DNA of 64,000 nt from JAGBWK01 sp964544595. Its GTDB lineage: Bacteria; Bacteroidota; Bacteroidia; Bacteroidales; Muribaculaceae. Positions 43,540 through 51,855 of the stretch are shown here, piece by piece. Position numbers and translations under genes: made by a program. Within the stretch, counting starts at the first letter, position 1. Every line of letters starts with the position of its first letter. The notes under the pieces were generated by a model, which saw only the letters and a list, made by a program, of their open reading frames with translations, had not been told where the DNA came from and searched no databases. The DNA lies in assembly GCA_964544595.1 (NCBI GenBank), contig CAZJBM010000007.1, positions 1 through 64,000 on the forward strand, in the 5' to 3' direction.

Positions 43540-45357
43540 TTAGCGAGCGATTATCTTTCTTACTTTACGACCTGATTTCACTATGTAGACGCCGGCGGGG
43601 AGATTATCGGCCGACCCCGTAGCCACTCTTATGCCCTGGAGGTTGTAGATCTCGGTCGGGGTGTCGCTGCCGGATATGATTTCGGCGATACCCGACATTG
43701 AGAATTCGGTTTCGCCCTGAACGGCCATAAGCGAGGGCTTATACGAGAGTATTGCCGATTTGAGCGGTTGGTTGACGTCGTGGTCGGCATCGTCGACGCT
43801 GTTGTCAAACTTCCATTTGAAGTCGCCGCCGTTCATTCGTCCGGCCATCGCGGTCACGATCTCGGGTACTTTGGCTGTAGCGTCGGGAACGCTTACGTAC
43901 ATCCCCTCGGCTGTGTCGAAGTTGGAGTATTTCCATGCGCCGTTGACGCTGACAACCGTTTCGGGGACAATCTCGTCGCGCGCAGCCACGGCGTATGCGT
44001 CAAACTGGGTTTCATGTTCATGCTGAGTGACGAATTTAGGGGTGACTTCGGCGAAAATATTGTCGTAAGCCTTTGTCATGCCACCCTCCTGGCCCGAGAA
44101 TGTGCCCTTGAGCGTGTATGTGCCTTTGGCTTCGTCGTATTTGTCGGTGCCTTGACCTGAAATCATCATCGGGCGGCGCACGTTGCGGAAATAGTTGCCC
44201 TCGATAAAGGCCGAGGTCTCTGAGGTGTTGCCGATGCCGTAGACCGAAACCCCGTCGTAGTAGTTGTTGTAAACGTGGGCGGTGGTGTAGTGGAGGCGGG
44301 GGCAGCGCGAGTCGGCGTGGTCAAACCAATTGTGGTGGAATGTTATCGACAGGTTGCCCTTCTTCTCGCCTGTGGCGCCGCCGCATCCCATCACTTTGCC
44401 GCTGTCAAAGAAGTGGTTATAGCTTATCGTCACGAAAGTCGAATAGTACTTCATGTCGATACTGCCGTCGCCCTTCACTTGGTCGGAGTCGCTGCCGGGC
44501 TTGCCGTAGAAGAAGTCGATGTTGTGGAGCCAGATATTGGTGTTGTCTGTGTCCATCGAGACGGCGTCGTCACCAAAAAGCATTATGCCTACGTTGCGTA
44601 TCTCGATGTTATGGGCGCGCTTGAAGCATATACCGTAGCCATAGAGCGTCGCGTCGTCACCGATGCCTTCGAGGGTTATGTTCTCGATAAGCTTCTCGGT
44701 GTTGTTATTGCCCTGAAAATTAATGTAATTGTTGTCTTTGAGCCCCGAAAATTCGCTGTCGGTGATGGTGCCGATGAAGCGTATGGCCAGCGGAGTCTTG
44801 TCGATACCCTTGCCGTAGGCCGAAAGGATGTTGGCCAGGCCTACTTGCTCAACCGGGGCCTGCCCCTTTTTGAGGCAAACGCCGCAGGCGACCGTGTTTA
44901 CCGAGTTGGCAGTGACGTAAAGCACCCTTGCTCCCTCCTTAAGCGTTCCGTCCATATTATATGCGCCGGGAATATTGCCGTCGATGAAGGCGAAGCCCTC
45001 GCGCAGATTAGGCAGAACCTCGATAGCGCCGGTCAATGCCTCGTCGATAACAGCGCCGCTCGCCGAGAGGGCCTGAATCTTTAAGGTGTAGGATCCGGCC
45101 CTCAGGCCCGGGACATCCACGCGGATCGCGTCGGGGTATTCTCTGACGAGAGGATCGTCGACAACGCCGTCGGTGATTCCCTCGCCTGTGTAGCAAACAT
45201 GATATTTAACCGCGCCGGCTACGGGTTGCCATTCGGCCGAAGCAGATTCAAGCCAACCTGAACAGCGGTCAACGGTCATGGCATCGGCCAGAGCGGTCGA
45301 CAGCAAAGCGGCGGCGGCAAGCGAAAGCGGGCGTAGGATCGATATTTTTTTCATCAC
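43540..45357 (-). CDS. Secreted pectate lyase (PL1) with C-terminal sorting-like tail
   Basis: A 605-residue exported lyase that cleaves polygalacturonate by beta-elimination. A signal peptide (about residues 1-27) and a fibronectin-like domain (about 40-120) precede the PL1 beta-helix. Motifs seen: ITLEGIGDDATLYGYGICFK, DAVSMDTDNTNIWLHNIDFF, STFVTISYNHFFDSGKVMGC and ITFHHNWFDHADSRCPRLHY (catalytic Arg region). The last 40 residues (EIYNLQGIRVATGSADNLPA, then GVYIVKSGRKVRKIIAR) match tails on other exported proteins here. Two ATGs stand in tandem at 45357 and 45354. It faces the AraC sensor gene and complements GH28 at 8408. Confidence 0.92.
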   Translation of the reverse strand: MMKKISILRPLSLAAAALLSTALADAMTVDRCSGWLESASAEWQPVAGAVKYHVCYTGEGITDGVVDDPLVREYPDAIRVDVPGLRAGSYTLKIQALSASGAVIDEALTGAIEVLPNLREGFAFIDGNIPGAYNMDGTLKEGARVLYVTANSVNTVACGVCLKKGQAPVEQVGLANILSAYGKGIDKTPLAIRFIGTITDSEFSGLKDNNYINFQGNNNTEKLIENITLEGIGDDATLYGYGICFKRAHNIEIRNVGIMLFGDDAVSMDTDNTNIWLHNIDFFYGKPGSDSDQVKGDGSIDMKYYSTFVTISYNHFFDSGKVMGCGGATGEKKGNLSITFHHNWFDHADSRCPRLHYTTAHVYNNYYDGVSVYGIGNTSETSAFIEGNYFRNVRRPMMISGQGTDKYDEAKGTYTLKGTFSGQEGGMTKAYDNIFAEVTPKFVTQHEHETQFDAYAVAARDEIVPETVVSVNGAWKYSNFDTAEGMYVSVPDATAKVPEIVTAMAGRMNGGDFKWKFDNSVDDADHDVNQPLKSAILSYKPSLMAVQGETEFSMSGIAEIISGSDTPTEIYNLQGIRVATGSADNLPAGVYIVKSGRKVRKIIAR

Positions 45358-45659
45358 GAATTTAGATTTAAAGTATGTAATTTGATTTTGTATTTTGAAG
45401 CGTGACTAAGCGATGGCAAAAGTACATTCATAAGCGCACAGAAATGTCTAAATATTGCCAAAACGAGGTGGAAAAAACGCCAAAACGCCCTTTTTTGCGC
45501 CCAAAAGTGCAGTTTTGGGGGGTAATTTGACACATTTTTTAGCAAAAAAGTCGGTTTAAGACCCCTGTTTGCGCCCATAAAAACGCGCTTTTCGTGTACC
45601 CAAAGTCCTTTTTCCGGGGCTCTTCGCGAAAACAAAAAACGTAGAAAAATCAAAAAACA

Positions 45660-45691
45660 TTTGCATATAAAAAAAATAAGCAGTAAATTTG
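45660..45691 (+). promoter_or_regulatory. Promoter of tRNA-Lys
   Basis: TTTG (45660-45663), exactly 20 bp, then TAAATTTG (45684-45691): full consensus, 20 bp before the tRNA. Confidence 0.85.
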
Positions 45692-45711
45692 CACCGCAAA
45701 ACAGCAAAAAT

Positions 45712-45784
45712 GACTCCGTAGCTCAGCTGGTAGAGCAATTGACTCTTAATCAATGGGTCGAGGGTTCGAGCCCCTCCGGGGTCA
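45712..45784 (+). tRNA. tRNA-Lys (anticodon CTT)
   Basis: A 73-nt cloverleaf. The acceptor stem GACTCCG pairs with CGGGGTC, with discriminator A. The anticodon stem ATTGA/TCAAT closes the loop CTCTTAA, giving CTT. The T arm is GAGGG-TTCGAGC-CCCTC. CCA is not encoded. The AT-rich accessory region starts directly after it, so it may be an integration site. Confidence 0.95.
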
Positions 45785-45785
45785 C

Positions 45786-45919
45786 TTAGAAAGAGACAAT
45801 CTTGCGATTGTCTCTTTTTTTTCGGCTAAAGCCGAACCCATTAAGAAAGATAATCGGATTCTCTTTTATCGGGGGAAGCTACAGTCGACGAAAAAGTTAA
45901 GCCGCCTAATCGTGTAATA
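45786..45919 (+). repeat. 134-bp mini-element combining both ends of the RAYT unit
   Basis: Its left part (TTAGAAAGAGAC..., TTCGGCTAAAGCCGAACCCA, then TAAGAAAGATAATCGG) matches 49488-49584, left of the transposase gene. Its right part (GGGGGAAGCTACAGTCGACG, then AAAAAGTTAAGCCGCCTAAT and GTGTAATA) matches 50638-50698, right of it. So it looks like a deletion derivative that kept both ends. It contains the tRNA-Lys terminator. Confidence 0.7.
45790..45817 (+). terminator. Terminator of tRNA-Lys
   Basis: AAAGAGACAATC pairs with GATTGTCTCTTT around a 4-nt loop (TTGC), and the T-run goes on to 45822. It starts 5 bp after the tRNA and is also the outer end of the mini-element, with a diverged copy at 49490. 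Confidence 0.85.
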
Positions 45920-46131
45920 AATACGCTTACATACCGACAGACAGAAATTCTGCTTCTTCTCGAGGAAGTCATCGGCTCGGCTAAGATGAAAGAATCTTGA
46001 GGAGATGAAGGCCCATAATATTTGCCTGAATATGGTTGAACATGAGGCCGAGACCGAAAGGCTACTTTACCCGCCCAGAGGGTAAAAAGCGCGGCTGGGT
46101 TGTAAATATAAAGAATTACCTCACATTCTGA
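45911..46131 (+). pseudogene. Possible decayed reading frame
   Basis: Three short frames follow one another with shifts at about 45996 and 46081: one with TYRQTEILLLLEEVIGSAKM, one with LEEMKAHNICLNMVEHEAET and one with GKKRGWVVNIKNYLTF. Read together they look like the tail of one helical protein broken by two frameshifts. No family is recognised and chance is possible. Confidence 0.2.
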
Positions 46132-46195
46132 ATATCAGAACCATTAATAAAGACAAAAACAGGGCAGGATTTTGAGAAGAATTCATGCGCTGTAA

Positions 46196-46227
46196 TTTGC
46201 GCTTGTGTCGGGGATTAATTATCTTTG
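46196..46227 (+). promoter_or_regulatory. Promoter of the second candidate structured RNA
   Basis: TTTG (46196-46199), exactly 20 bp, then TATCTTTG (46220-46227): full consensus. The start point would be near 46234, and the next ATG of a real gene is 46601. Confidence 0.8.
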
Positions 46228-46233
46228 CAGGTG

Positions 46234-46553
46234 CATATCGCCCGCAGAGGCCCGATATGGGCTGAAGGGGCGGGATGCGATATACATATTGAGAAGCGTT
46301 ACTTAGCGCTCTTTCTTGACAGTTAGAAACTTCGCAACTTTCAGGATTAGTCAGGACTGTGGCAGCGACATGACGCCTTTGTGGATATGTAAACATGTTC
46401 GTTCGGCATTGATGCGGGAGCATCGTGCTGAATGGCTTTACATATTTGCGCGAGGCCTCTGCGTTGTCCGTTCTACTAATCCGGGCATTGCGAAGGCCTC
46501 TGACTGTAGGAGCGGGCAGCAGGTACAGACCTTGCGCTTTTTCGTTTTTTTTT
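46234..46553 (+). ncRNA. Candidate structured non-coding RNA, about 315 nt
   Basis: A promoter-to-terminator unit with strong folding and no convincing ORF. Seen in order: a stem near 46235-46281 (ATATCGCCCGC with GCGGGATGCGATAT, with a bulge) enclosing CCC-GATAT-GGG; a long hairpin, ATATGTAAA (46385-46393) with TTTACATAT (46437-46445), enclosing GTTCGGCA/TGCTGAAT and GATGC/GCATC; another, GAGGCCT (46452-46458) with AGGCCTC (46494-46500), enclosing GTCCG/CGGGC; and a terminator hairpin at 46511-46538 followed by T-runs to 46553. Wobble pairs keep the stems, as selection on structure would. It lacks tRNA, tmRNA and RNase P signatures. It could be a leader RNA of the gene at 46601. Confidence 0.65.
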
Positions 46554-46600
46554 AACCTTTAGAGCCAATGAGCGAGGTCCGGCGGCAGTGAAGTTGATAA

Positions 46601-47329
46601 ATGTCTGACATCACAGCTATTGAGCGGCATTATAAGTATTGGAACGATTTTATCAAACACTGGTTTGAGTGCGGGAGGTCGTGTTGCCTCTTTCTGCCCG
46701 AGCCATGGTGGGGATGGACGCCTTATAGCGGCAGACCGCTATACAGCGTGGTTCTCAATCTCAATCCAGGCAAGGGTGGCGCGGATCAGACCCGAAGCAG
46801 CCTAAATGATATATTCGGCAGTATGACATATAGCGAGGCAATGAAAGAAAAGCTTCCCAAACATCTTACTGAAACCAACGCATGGCACAATGGCCATAGA
46901 GCTAAACCGATAATATCTAAACTAAAGGGCATATCCATCCCGGATGACGAATATATTGCGCATCATCTGTCGGTTGAACTTTCACCCCTGCATGAGGTGA
47001 ATTCAGCCTCGGTAGATAGTTATGTGGTCGCAAATCTTGAAGAAGTCGTTGACCATTCACTGCTATTCGCTGCCGATGCATCACGTATGATCGCCGGGCC
47101 GCTTCGCGGAGTGGTAATAGTAAGGTGTGAGGCCAAGAGATTCATGAATATGTTTAATGCTCGGGGTGTTGAAATGCTCGATGCGGCATCAGGTGAATCT
47201 AAGCAGATGCGATTGCTTAGATTTGAGAGGCCGGAATTTAAAGATGTAAAGTTTGTGTGCGTATGGGGCGCGCGAAACAATTTACCCACTGAGGCTATCA
47301 GAGAAATAATCAACAATATAATCAACTAA
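46601..47329 (+). CDS. Uncharacterised protein with a Mug/UDG-like motif
   Basis: A 242-residue soluble protein. VVLNLNPGKGGADQTR near residue 50 resembles the INPG motif of Mug-type uracil-DNA glycosylases, and VCVWGARNNLPTEAIREI near the C-terminus could stand in the place of the second UDG motif. The rest (WGWTPYSGRPLYSV; HHLSVELSPLHEVNSASVDS) is not familiar, so a UDG-like fold is only a suggestion. There is no signal peptide. It lies 48 bp after the candidate RNA and 16 bp before the BspA-like gene, in an AT-rich accessory region. Confidence 0.65.
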   Translation: MSDITAIERHYKYWNDFIKHWFECGRSCCLFLPEPWWGWTPYSGRPLYSVVLNLNPGKGGADQTRSSLNDIFGSMTYSEAMKEKLPKHLTETNAWHNGHRAKPIISKLKGISIPDDEYIAHHLSVELSPLHEVNSASVDSYVVANLEEVVDHSLLFAADASRMIAGPLRGVVIVRCEAKRFMNMFNARGVEMLDAASGESKQMRLLRFERPEFKDVKFVCVWGARNNLPTEAIREIINNIIN

Positions 47330-47345
47330 TCAACCTTCTTTCAGA

Positions 47346-49128
47346 ATGAAAAAATTATTACTTCTCATGTTAGGGGTGCTAATGGCGCTCCCGACGTTCG
47401 CCCGCGACTTCACGTATGAGTACGAAGGGAAGACGCTGACCTATACCGTCATCGACGAGGTCGCAAAAACTTGTGAGACCAAAGCCGGATACATCGAAGA
47501 CGACACGATGTATAAGGGGAATTACATAGTCGGCGGCAATCTCTTCATTCCCTCAATCGCGAAAGACGACGATAATGTGGAGTACACGGTTGTCAAGATC
47601 GGGGACTGTGGATTTGGATTCAGCACTTTTGAAAAAGTTACTATTCCGGGGACTGTAAAGGAAATCGGTGAATATGCTTTCTACGGTTGCAGCTCTCTGA
47701 CTTCGGTCACAATCCCCGAAGGTGTAACTACGATCGGGTACGGTGCTTTCGGGTATTGCAGCTCCCTGACCTCGATCACAATCCCCTCAAGTGTAACTGA
47801 AATCGGAGGCNNNNNNNNNNNNNNNNNNNNNNNNNNNNNNNNNNNNNNNNNNNNNNNNNNNNNNNNNNNNNNNNNNNNNNNNNNNNNNNNNNNNNNNNNN
47901 NNNNNNNNNNATCACAATCCCCTCAAGTGTAACTGAAATCGGAGGCGGTGCTTTCTATGGTTGCAGCTCCCTGACCTCGGTCACAATCCCCGAAGGTGTA
48001 ACTACGATCGGGTACGGTGCTTTCTTGTGTTGCAGCTCCCTGACCTCGATCACAATCCCCTCAAGTGTAACTGAAATCGGAGGCGCTGCTTTCAGCAGTT
48101 GCAGCTCCCTGGCCTCAATCACTATCCCCGAAAGTGTAACTGAAATCGGAGAATCTACTTTCTGGGGTTGCAGCTCCCTGACCTCGATCACAATCCCTGA
48201 AGGTGTAACTGTGATTCAAAGCTCTACTTTCTATGGTTGCAGCTCCCTGACCTCGGTCACAATCCCTGAAGGTGTAACTAAAATCGGAAGCTATACTTTC
48301 TTCGGTTGCAGCTGCCTGACCTCTATCACAATCCCCTCAAGTGTAACTGAAATCGGAGGCGGTGCTTTCTATGGTTGCAGCTCCCTGACCTCGGTCACAA
48401 TCCCGCAAGGAGTAACTGAAATCGGAGAATCTACTTTCTGGGGTTGCAGCTCCCTGACCTCTATCACTATCCCCGAAGGTGTAACTACGATCGGAAACAC
48501 CACTTTCGAGTATTGCCACTCCCTGACCTCTATCACTATCCCCGAAGGTGTAACTGAAATCGGAAGCTATGCTTTCAATGGTTGCAGCTCCCTGACCTCG
48601 GTCACTATCCCCGAAGGTGTAACGTCAATAGAGTTTCAGACTTTCCATGATTGCAGCTCCCTGACCTCGGTCACAATCCCCTCAAGTGTAACAACAATAG
48701 GATCGTATGCTTTCTGGGGTTGCAGCTCCCTGACCTCGGTAACAATCCCTGAATGGGTAACTAAAATCGGAGGCGGTGCTTTCTGGGGTTGCAGCTCCCT
48801 GACCTCGGTTTTTTACGGTGCTAAGGAGCCAATAAGTGGTTATGCCTCTATATTCTCCGATGCGACGTACGAGGGTGCAACGCTGTATGTACCTGAGGAG
48901 GCTATCGAAAAATGCAAGGCGATAGACCCATGGAAGAATTTCAAGAAAATCGAAGCATACGACTTCTCGGGTATCGAAGATGTTGTGGCTGACTTTGATG
49001 CCGAAAAGCCATACGAGGTCTATAACCTCGGCGGCGTGAAGGTGGCCGACAGCAGCACCGACGGCCTCTCCCCCGGCATCTATATCCGCCGCCAGGGCGC
49101 AATGACTGAGAAGTTCATGGTAAAATAA
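47346..49128 (+). CDS. BspA-like leucine-rich repeat surface protein (contains assembly gap)
   Basis: An exported protein with a signal peptide (residues 1-20, ending PTFAR), an N-terminal domain, then 23-residue leucine-rich repeats of the BspA/TpLRR type (VTIPEGVTTIGYGAFGYCSS and variants). Two and a half repeats are seen before the gap and thirteen after it, each 69 bp, many nearly identical. A C-terminal part follows, with YNLGGVKVADSSTDGLSPGI, like the other tails here. The 100-N gap is not a multiple of three, so frames differ on each side, but the pattern says one gene. Such proteins bind host or bacterial surfaces. The true repeat number is unknown. Confidence 0.85.
47811..47910. other. 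Assembly gap, 100 N
   Basis: A placeholder of exactly 100 N within the leucine-rich repeats. The near-identical 69-bp units probably broke the assembly. The true length of missing DNA is unknown. Confidence 0.98.
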
Positions 49129-49152
49129 GCCGACTATACATCCAATTCACCG

Positions 49153-49187
49153 AGCGGCGGAGCCATCCATGGCCCCGCCGCTTTCGC
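49153..49187 (+). terminator. Terminator of the BspA-like gene
   Basis: AGCGGCGG (49153-49160) pairs with CCGCCGCT (49175-49182), with an inner GCCAT/ATGGC stem, followed by TTT. It stands 24 bp after the stop. The rest of the gap to 49487 has no gene; a TAACTTTG at 49382-49389 lacks a -33 partner. Confidence 0.75.
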
Positions 49188-49487
49188 TGTAGTAGCCCGG
49201 TCCTGTAGCACCTTCCGGCTCCGGATTATCGCAGGCCCATCTTTTCGCGGAGGAAAGCCCAATAATAGTAAGTAGGACTAAGAAGGGCATAGGCATAACT
49301 CAAGTAGCGCCCTCGAAGACGAGAGTGCTACCGATGATATATTTTAACACTGGAAATAGCGGGAAATCAGAATAATATCGCTAACTTTGCGTTGTAGATA
49401 TACGAAATACGAAGGGAACATCCATGATTTTAAAGCGTTGATAGACAAAGAATTTAACATCTTATGTGATAAATCTCCCCGGGATCA

Positions 49488-49584
49488 TTAAGAAAGAGAT
49501 GATAGCAAGATTGTCTCTTTTTTCGGCTAAAGCCGAACCCACTAAGAAAGATAATCGGCTTCTCTTTTATCGTGGGAGATACAG
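49488..49584 (+). repeat. Left end of the RAYT-carrying unit
   Basis: Matches the left two thirds of the mini-element at 45786-45919, including GATTGTCTCTTTTTT, the palindrome TTCGGCTAAAGCCGAA and TAAGAAAGATAATCGG. It ends 29 bp before the transposase gene. Confidence 0.75.
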
Positions 49585-49613
49585 CCTCCAAAATGAATTA
49601 ATAACAGAATTAC

Positions 49614-50621
49614 ATGAATAATCCCCCTCAAAGTCTTAATCCAAGCAAAAACAAAAGCATAAAAGCTATGCGGGCGCGATCTCATGACTATAGAGCTCCC
49701 GGATATTATCACATCACTATAGCATCCTATTCTGATTCACCGAGATTATCTGAAATCTCTATGCCAAGTAATGAAATACTCCGTAAAAGAGATATGATCA
49801 TCCCTAACAATACCATACTTGGAGAATGCGTAAAAGATGAAATGCTTGGTATGGCGAGAATAAATCAGAAATTGCAGATCAAACGATATGTTATAATGCC
49901 CGATCATATCCATTTTGTCTTGCAAGTAACAGATTATCTCGAAAAACCAATAGGTTCATATATCGCCCCTTTTACTAAATCCTGTTCACAAGCTTACACA
50001 GGCCTCTTCAACTTGCCGAAATTCACAACTCTATTCAAACCCTTTGATGACGAGATCATTTTCAATCACGAGCAACTCGATCGTACAATCAAATACATAG
50101 AAGATAATCCATGTCGATATCTGCTTAAGCAACAATTCCCGGATCTTTTCAAGCGGCATATGCACATCGTCATAGACGGGCATGAGTATGCGGCTTATGG
50201 CAATATTTTCTTACTGAAGGGCACTCAGATGCTTCCGATAAGAGTGCATAGGTATTGGGATCAAGCGGAGTTTGATCAGTATAGGGCAAAGTGCATTGAG
50301 AAAATTGCTGTTGGAGCCATTCCCATCACCCCTGCCATCCATAAGGCTGAAAAGGATATCGTTAGGACTGCAATTGATGGAGGAGGGAGTGTGATTCTCC
50401 TGCGAGACCTATCGTTTAATGAGCGATTCAAGCCGCAAGGCGAATTTTTTGACCTATGCGCAGCCGGACGCTTACTTCTTATTTCCCCTTGGCCCGATAA
50501 TTTGAACCGACGTTCTACCGCAGGCCCCACTGAATTCCACAAAATGAATGATTACGCCTCTGCCATCGCGTCTCTCCCCGCTTCATCGCGCCTCTCACTA
50601 CGCTTTGATACCAACTTCTGA
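49614..50621 (+). CDS. REP-associated tyrosine transposase (IS200-like, Y1 family)
   Basis: A 335-residue protein of the Y1 HUH transposase superfamily. The N-terminal part has RAPGYYHITIASY and the HUH motif in YVIMPDHIHFVLQV (His-x-His metal site). The KYIEDNPCRYLLKQ region near residue 165 follows, with the YIEDNP motif typical of REP-associated transposases (RAYTs). The C-terminal extension (about residues 190-335) is longer than in IS200 proteins and is usual in Bacteroidota RAYTs. RAYTs cut and copy short palindromic REP sequences as single strands. The gene lies between two repeat ends with REP-like palindromes, which supports this role. Confidence 0.88.
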   Translation: MNNPPQSLNPSKNKSIKAMRARSHDYRAPGYYHITIASYSDSPRLSEISMPSNEILRKRDMIIPNNTILGECVKDEMLGMARINQKLQIKRYVIMPDHIHFVLQVTDYLEKPIGSYIAPFTKSCSQAYTGLFNLPKFTTLFKPFDDEIIFNHEQLDRTIKYIEDNPCRYLLKQQFPDLFKRHMHIVIDGHEYAAYGNIFLLKGTQMLPIRVHRYWDQAEFDQYRAKCIEKIAVGAIPITPAIHKAEKDIVRTAIDGGGSVILLRDLSFNERFKPQGEFFDLCAAGRLLLISPWPDNLNRRSTAGPTEFHKMNDYASAIASLPASSRLSLRFDTNF

Positions 50622-50637
50622 GATTATAAGTCTAAAG

Positions 50638-50698
50638 TCTCTCTTACTGGGGGTGGCTTCAGCCGCCGAAAAAAGTTAAGTCACCTAATAGTGTAATA
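50638..50698 (+). repeat. Right end of the RAYT-carrying unit
   Basis: Matches the right third of the mini-element at 45786-45919 (AAAAGTTAAGTCACCTAATA here). It includes the REP palindrome GGCTTCAGCC (50656-50665) and ends in GTGTAATA. It starts 16 bp after the transposase stop. The rest of the gap to 50859 shows nothing recognisable. Confidence 0.75.
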
Positions 50699-50859
50699 GC
50701 AACTATAGAACATACTATTAAGAGAGAAAACTTTAGGTCATATCAGGGTTTTGTGGTAGGATTCAGGGCCTGAGAGGAGATAGCTGAAAGATAGTAATAT
50801 GGAATAAGTCATAGTTTAATTTACGCTAACTTTTTTAGCAGACAGCAGTATAAACCAAT

Positions 50860-51744
50860 ATGGATAACAAGCCGGAACAGGAAATAACTTCCACTTATTT
50901 CAATTCGATAGTCAAGGTTGATGTAAAACCAATGTCTATAAATGAGCTACGCTCAGATGTGGTGGAAAAGTTCAATGATAAGGTTAGACTTGCATTCCCG
51001 GATAATGCAGCCACAACGATAGATAGAGTGAGATACCTTATCCCTTATATCCTTCAATCCATTGACTGGCACGAATATGGCTTCCCGCTTGAGGCATGGC
51101 AACTCCAATACTATTATCGCCGTGATCGGTTCATTGAGAAAACAGGGCTCAGCTATGAAAAGTTTCTCTCCCATGAGCCACTTCAGGACGCTATCAGCAA
51201 TCTCAACCTTGAGCCGATACCTACTTTTGAATTTATCTTATTCCTTAAATATTATTATGGGATGAGGGCTGAGCTTCGTTATTCGGCAGTGGAGCAACTG
51301 CAGAAAGCGCAGATAGCACTGCAGAGTCTTGAACCAGACAAGGAAGCTTCCATTGACATTGTCGTCGGAGGCAAGCACTTTAAGATAGCAAACACTCAAT
51401 TCATAAGGCAAGCGATCGGCATGATTGACTGTGATGCTCTAAATAGAAGCTCTTTTATTAACGATTTCAACGAGGGGGGCGCACGTGACAAAATCAGAGC
51501 TATTGACTATTACATAATAAAGACGCTACTTGACTATCTTCCGATTGAAAGAAGAACTAACCGTGCAAACCGATACACTCAGCATGAACGCAACTTCGGG
51601 CTATCTGTTCTCAGCTACTGCGGCAGGCTGCCCGACATTGACCGCCAGGGCACTTGTTCTAAAGAAAACAATGCCACATTTGACAAATTGATGCGTGATT
51701 TCAACGGCATCCGCATTCCTTTTGCAATGGAGCTATTCCTTTGA
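50860..51744 (+). CDS. Uncharacterised accessory protein
   Basis: A 294-residue soluble protein, AT-rich in codons, not recognised. The N-terminal half is helical with many aromatic residues (GFPLEAWQLQYYYRRDRFIE; PTFEFILFLKYYYGM). A middle segment has a short beta-like stretch (ASIDIVVGGKHFKIANTQFI). The C-terminal part carries RYTQHERNFGLSVLSYCG and KLMRDFNGIRIPFAME. No signal peptide, membrane segment or DNA-binding motif stands out. It stands alone behind the RAYT unit. Confidence 0.55.
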   Translation: MDNKPEQEITSTYFNSIVKVDVKPMSINELRSDVVEKFNDKVRLAFPDNAATTIDRVRYLIPYILQSIDWHEYGFPLEAWQLQYYYRRDRFIEKTGLSYEKFLSHEPLQDAISNLNLEPIPTFEFILFLKYYYGMRAELRYSAVEQLQKAQIALQSLEPDKEASIDIVVGGKHFKIANTQFIRQAIGMIDCDALNRSSFINDFNEGGARDKIRAIDYYIIKTLLDYLPIERRTNRANRYTQHERNFGLSVLSYCGRLPDIDRQGTCSKENNATFDKLMRDFNGIRIPFAMELFL

Positions 51745-51815
51745 TATTTTTATTGTTACATTAAGCGTAACCGTCCATAAAAATATTTACGCTTACTTCG
51801 GGATATAACATGTCG

Positions 51816-51823
51816 TAATTTTG
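51816..51823 (+). promoter_or_regulatory. Possible -7 element of the DUF6717-like gene
   Basis: TAATTTTG matches the TAnnTTTG consensus, 32 bp before ATG 51856. No good -33 element is seen. Confidence 0.4.
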
Positions 51824-51855
51824 CGGTGTAAAAACAAACCAAACTATACAAAATT

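Noticed and set aside
40299..45357. Complete polysaccharide utilisation locus
   Set aside because: A regulator and a PL1 lyase are present but no SusC or SusD genes, so it does not meet the definition.
46316..46555. 79-residue plus-strand frame (and a 100-residue minus frame) in the candidate RNA
   Set aside because: No recognisable domain or start context; the stems of the RNA explain the sequence better.
47640..48830. Regular repeats that could be taken for a CRISPR array
   Set aside because: The 69-bp period codes in frame for 23-residue leucine-rich repeats with no unique spacers, and no cas genes are nearby.
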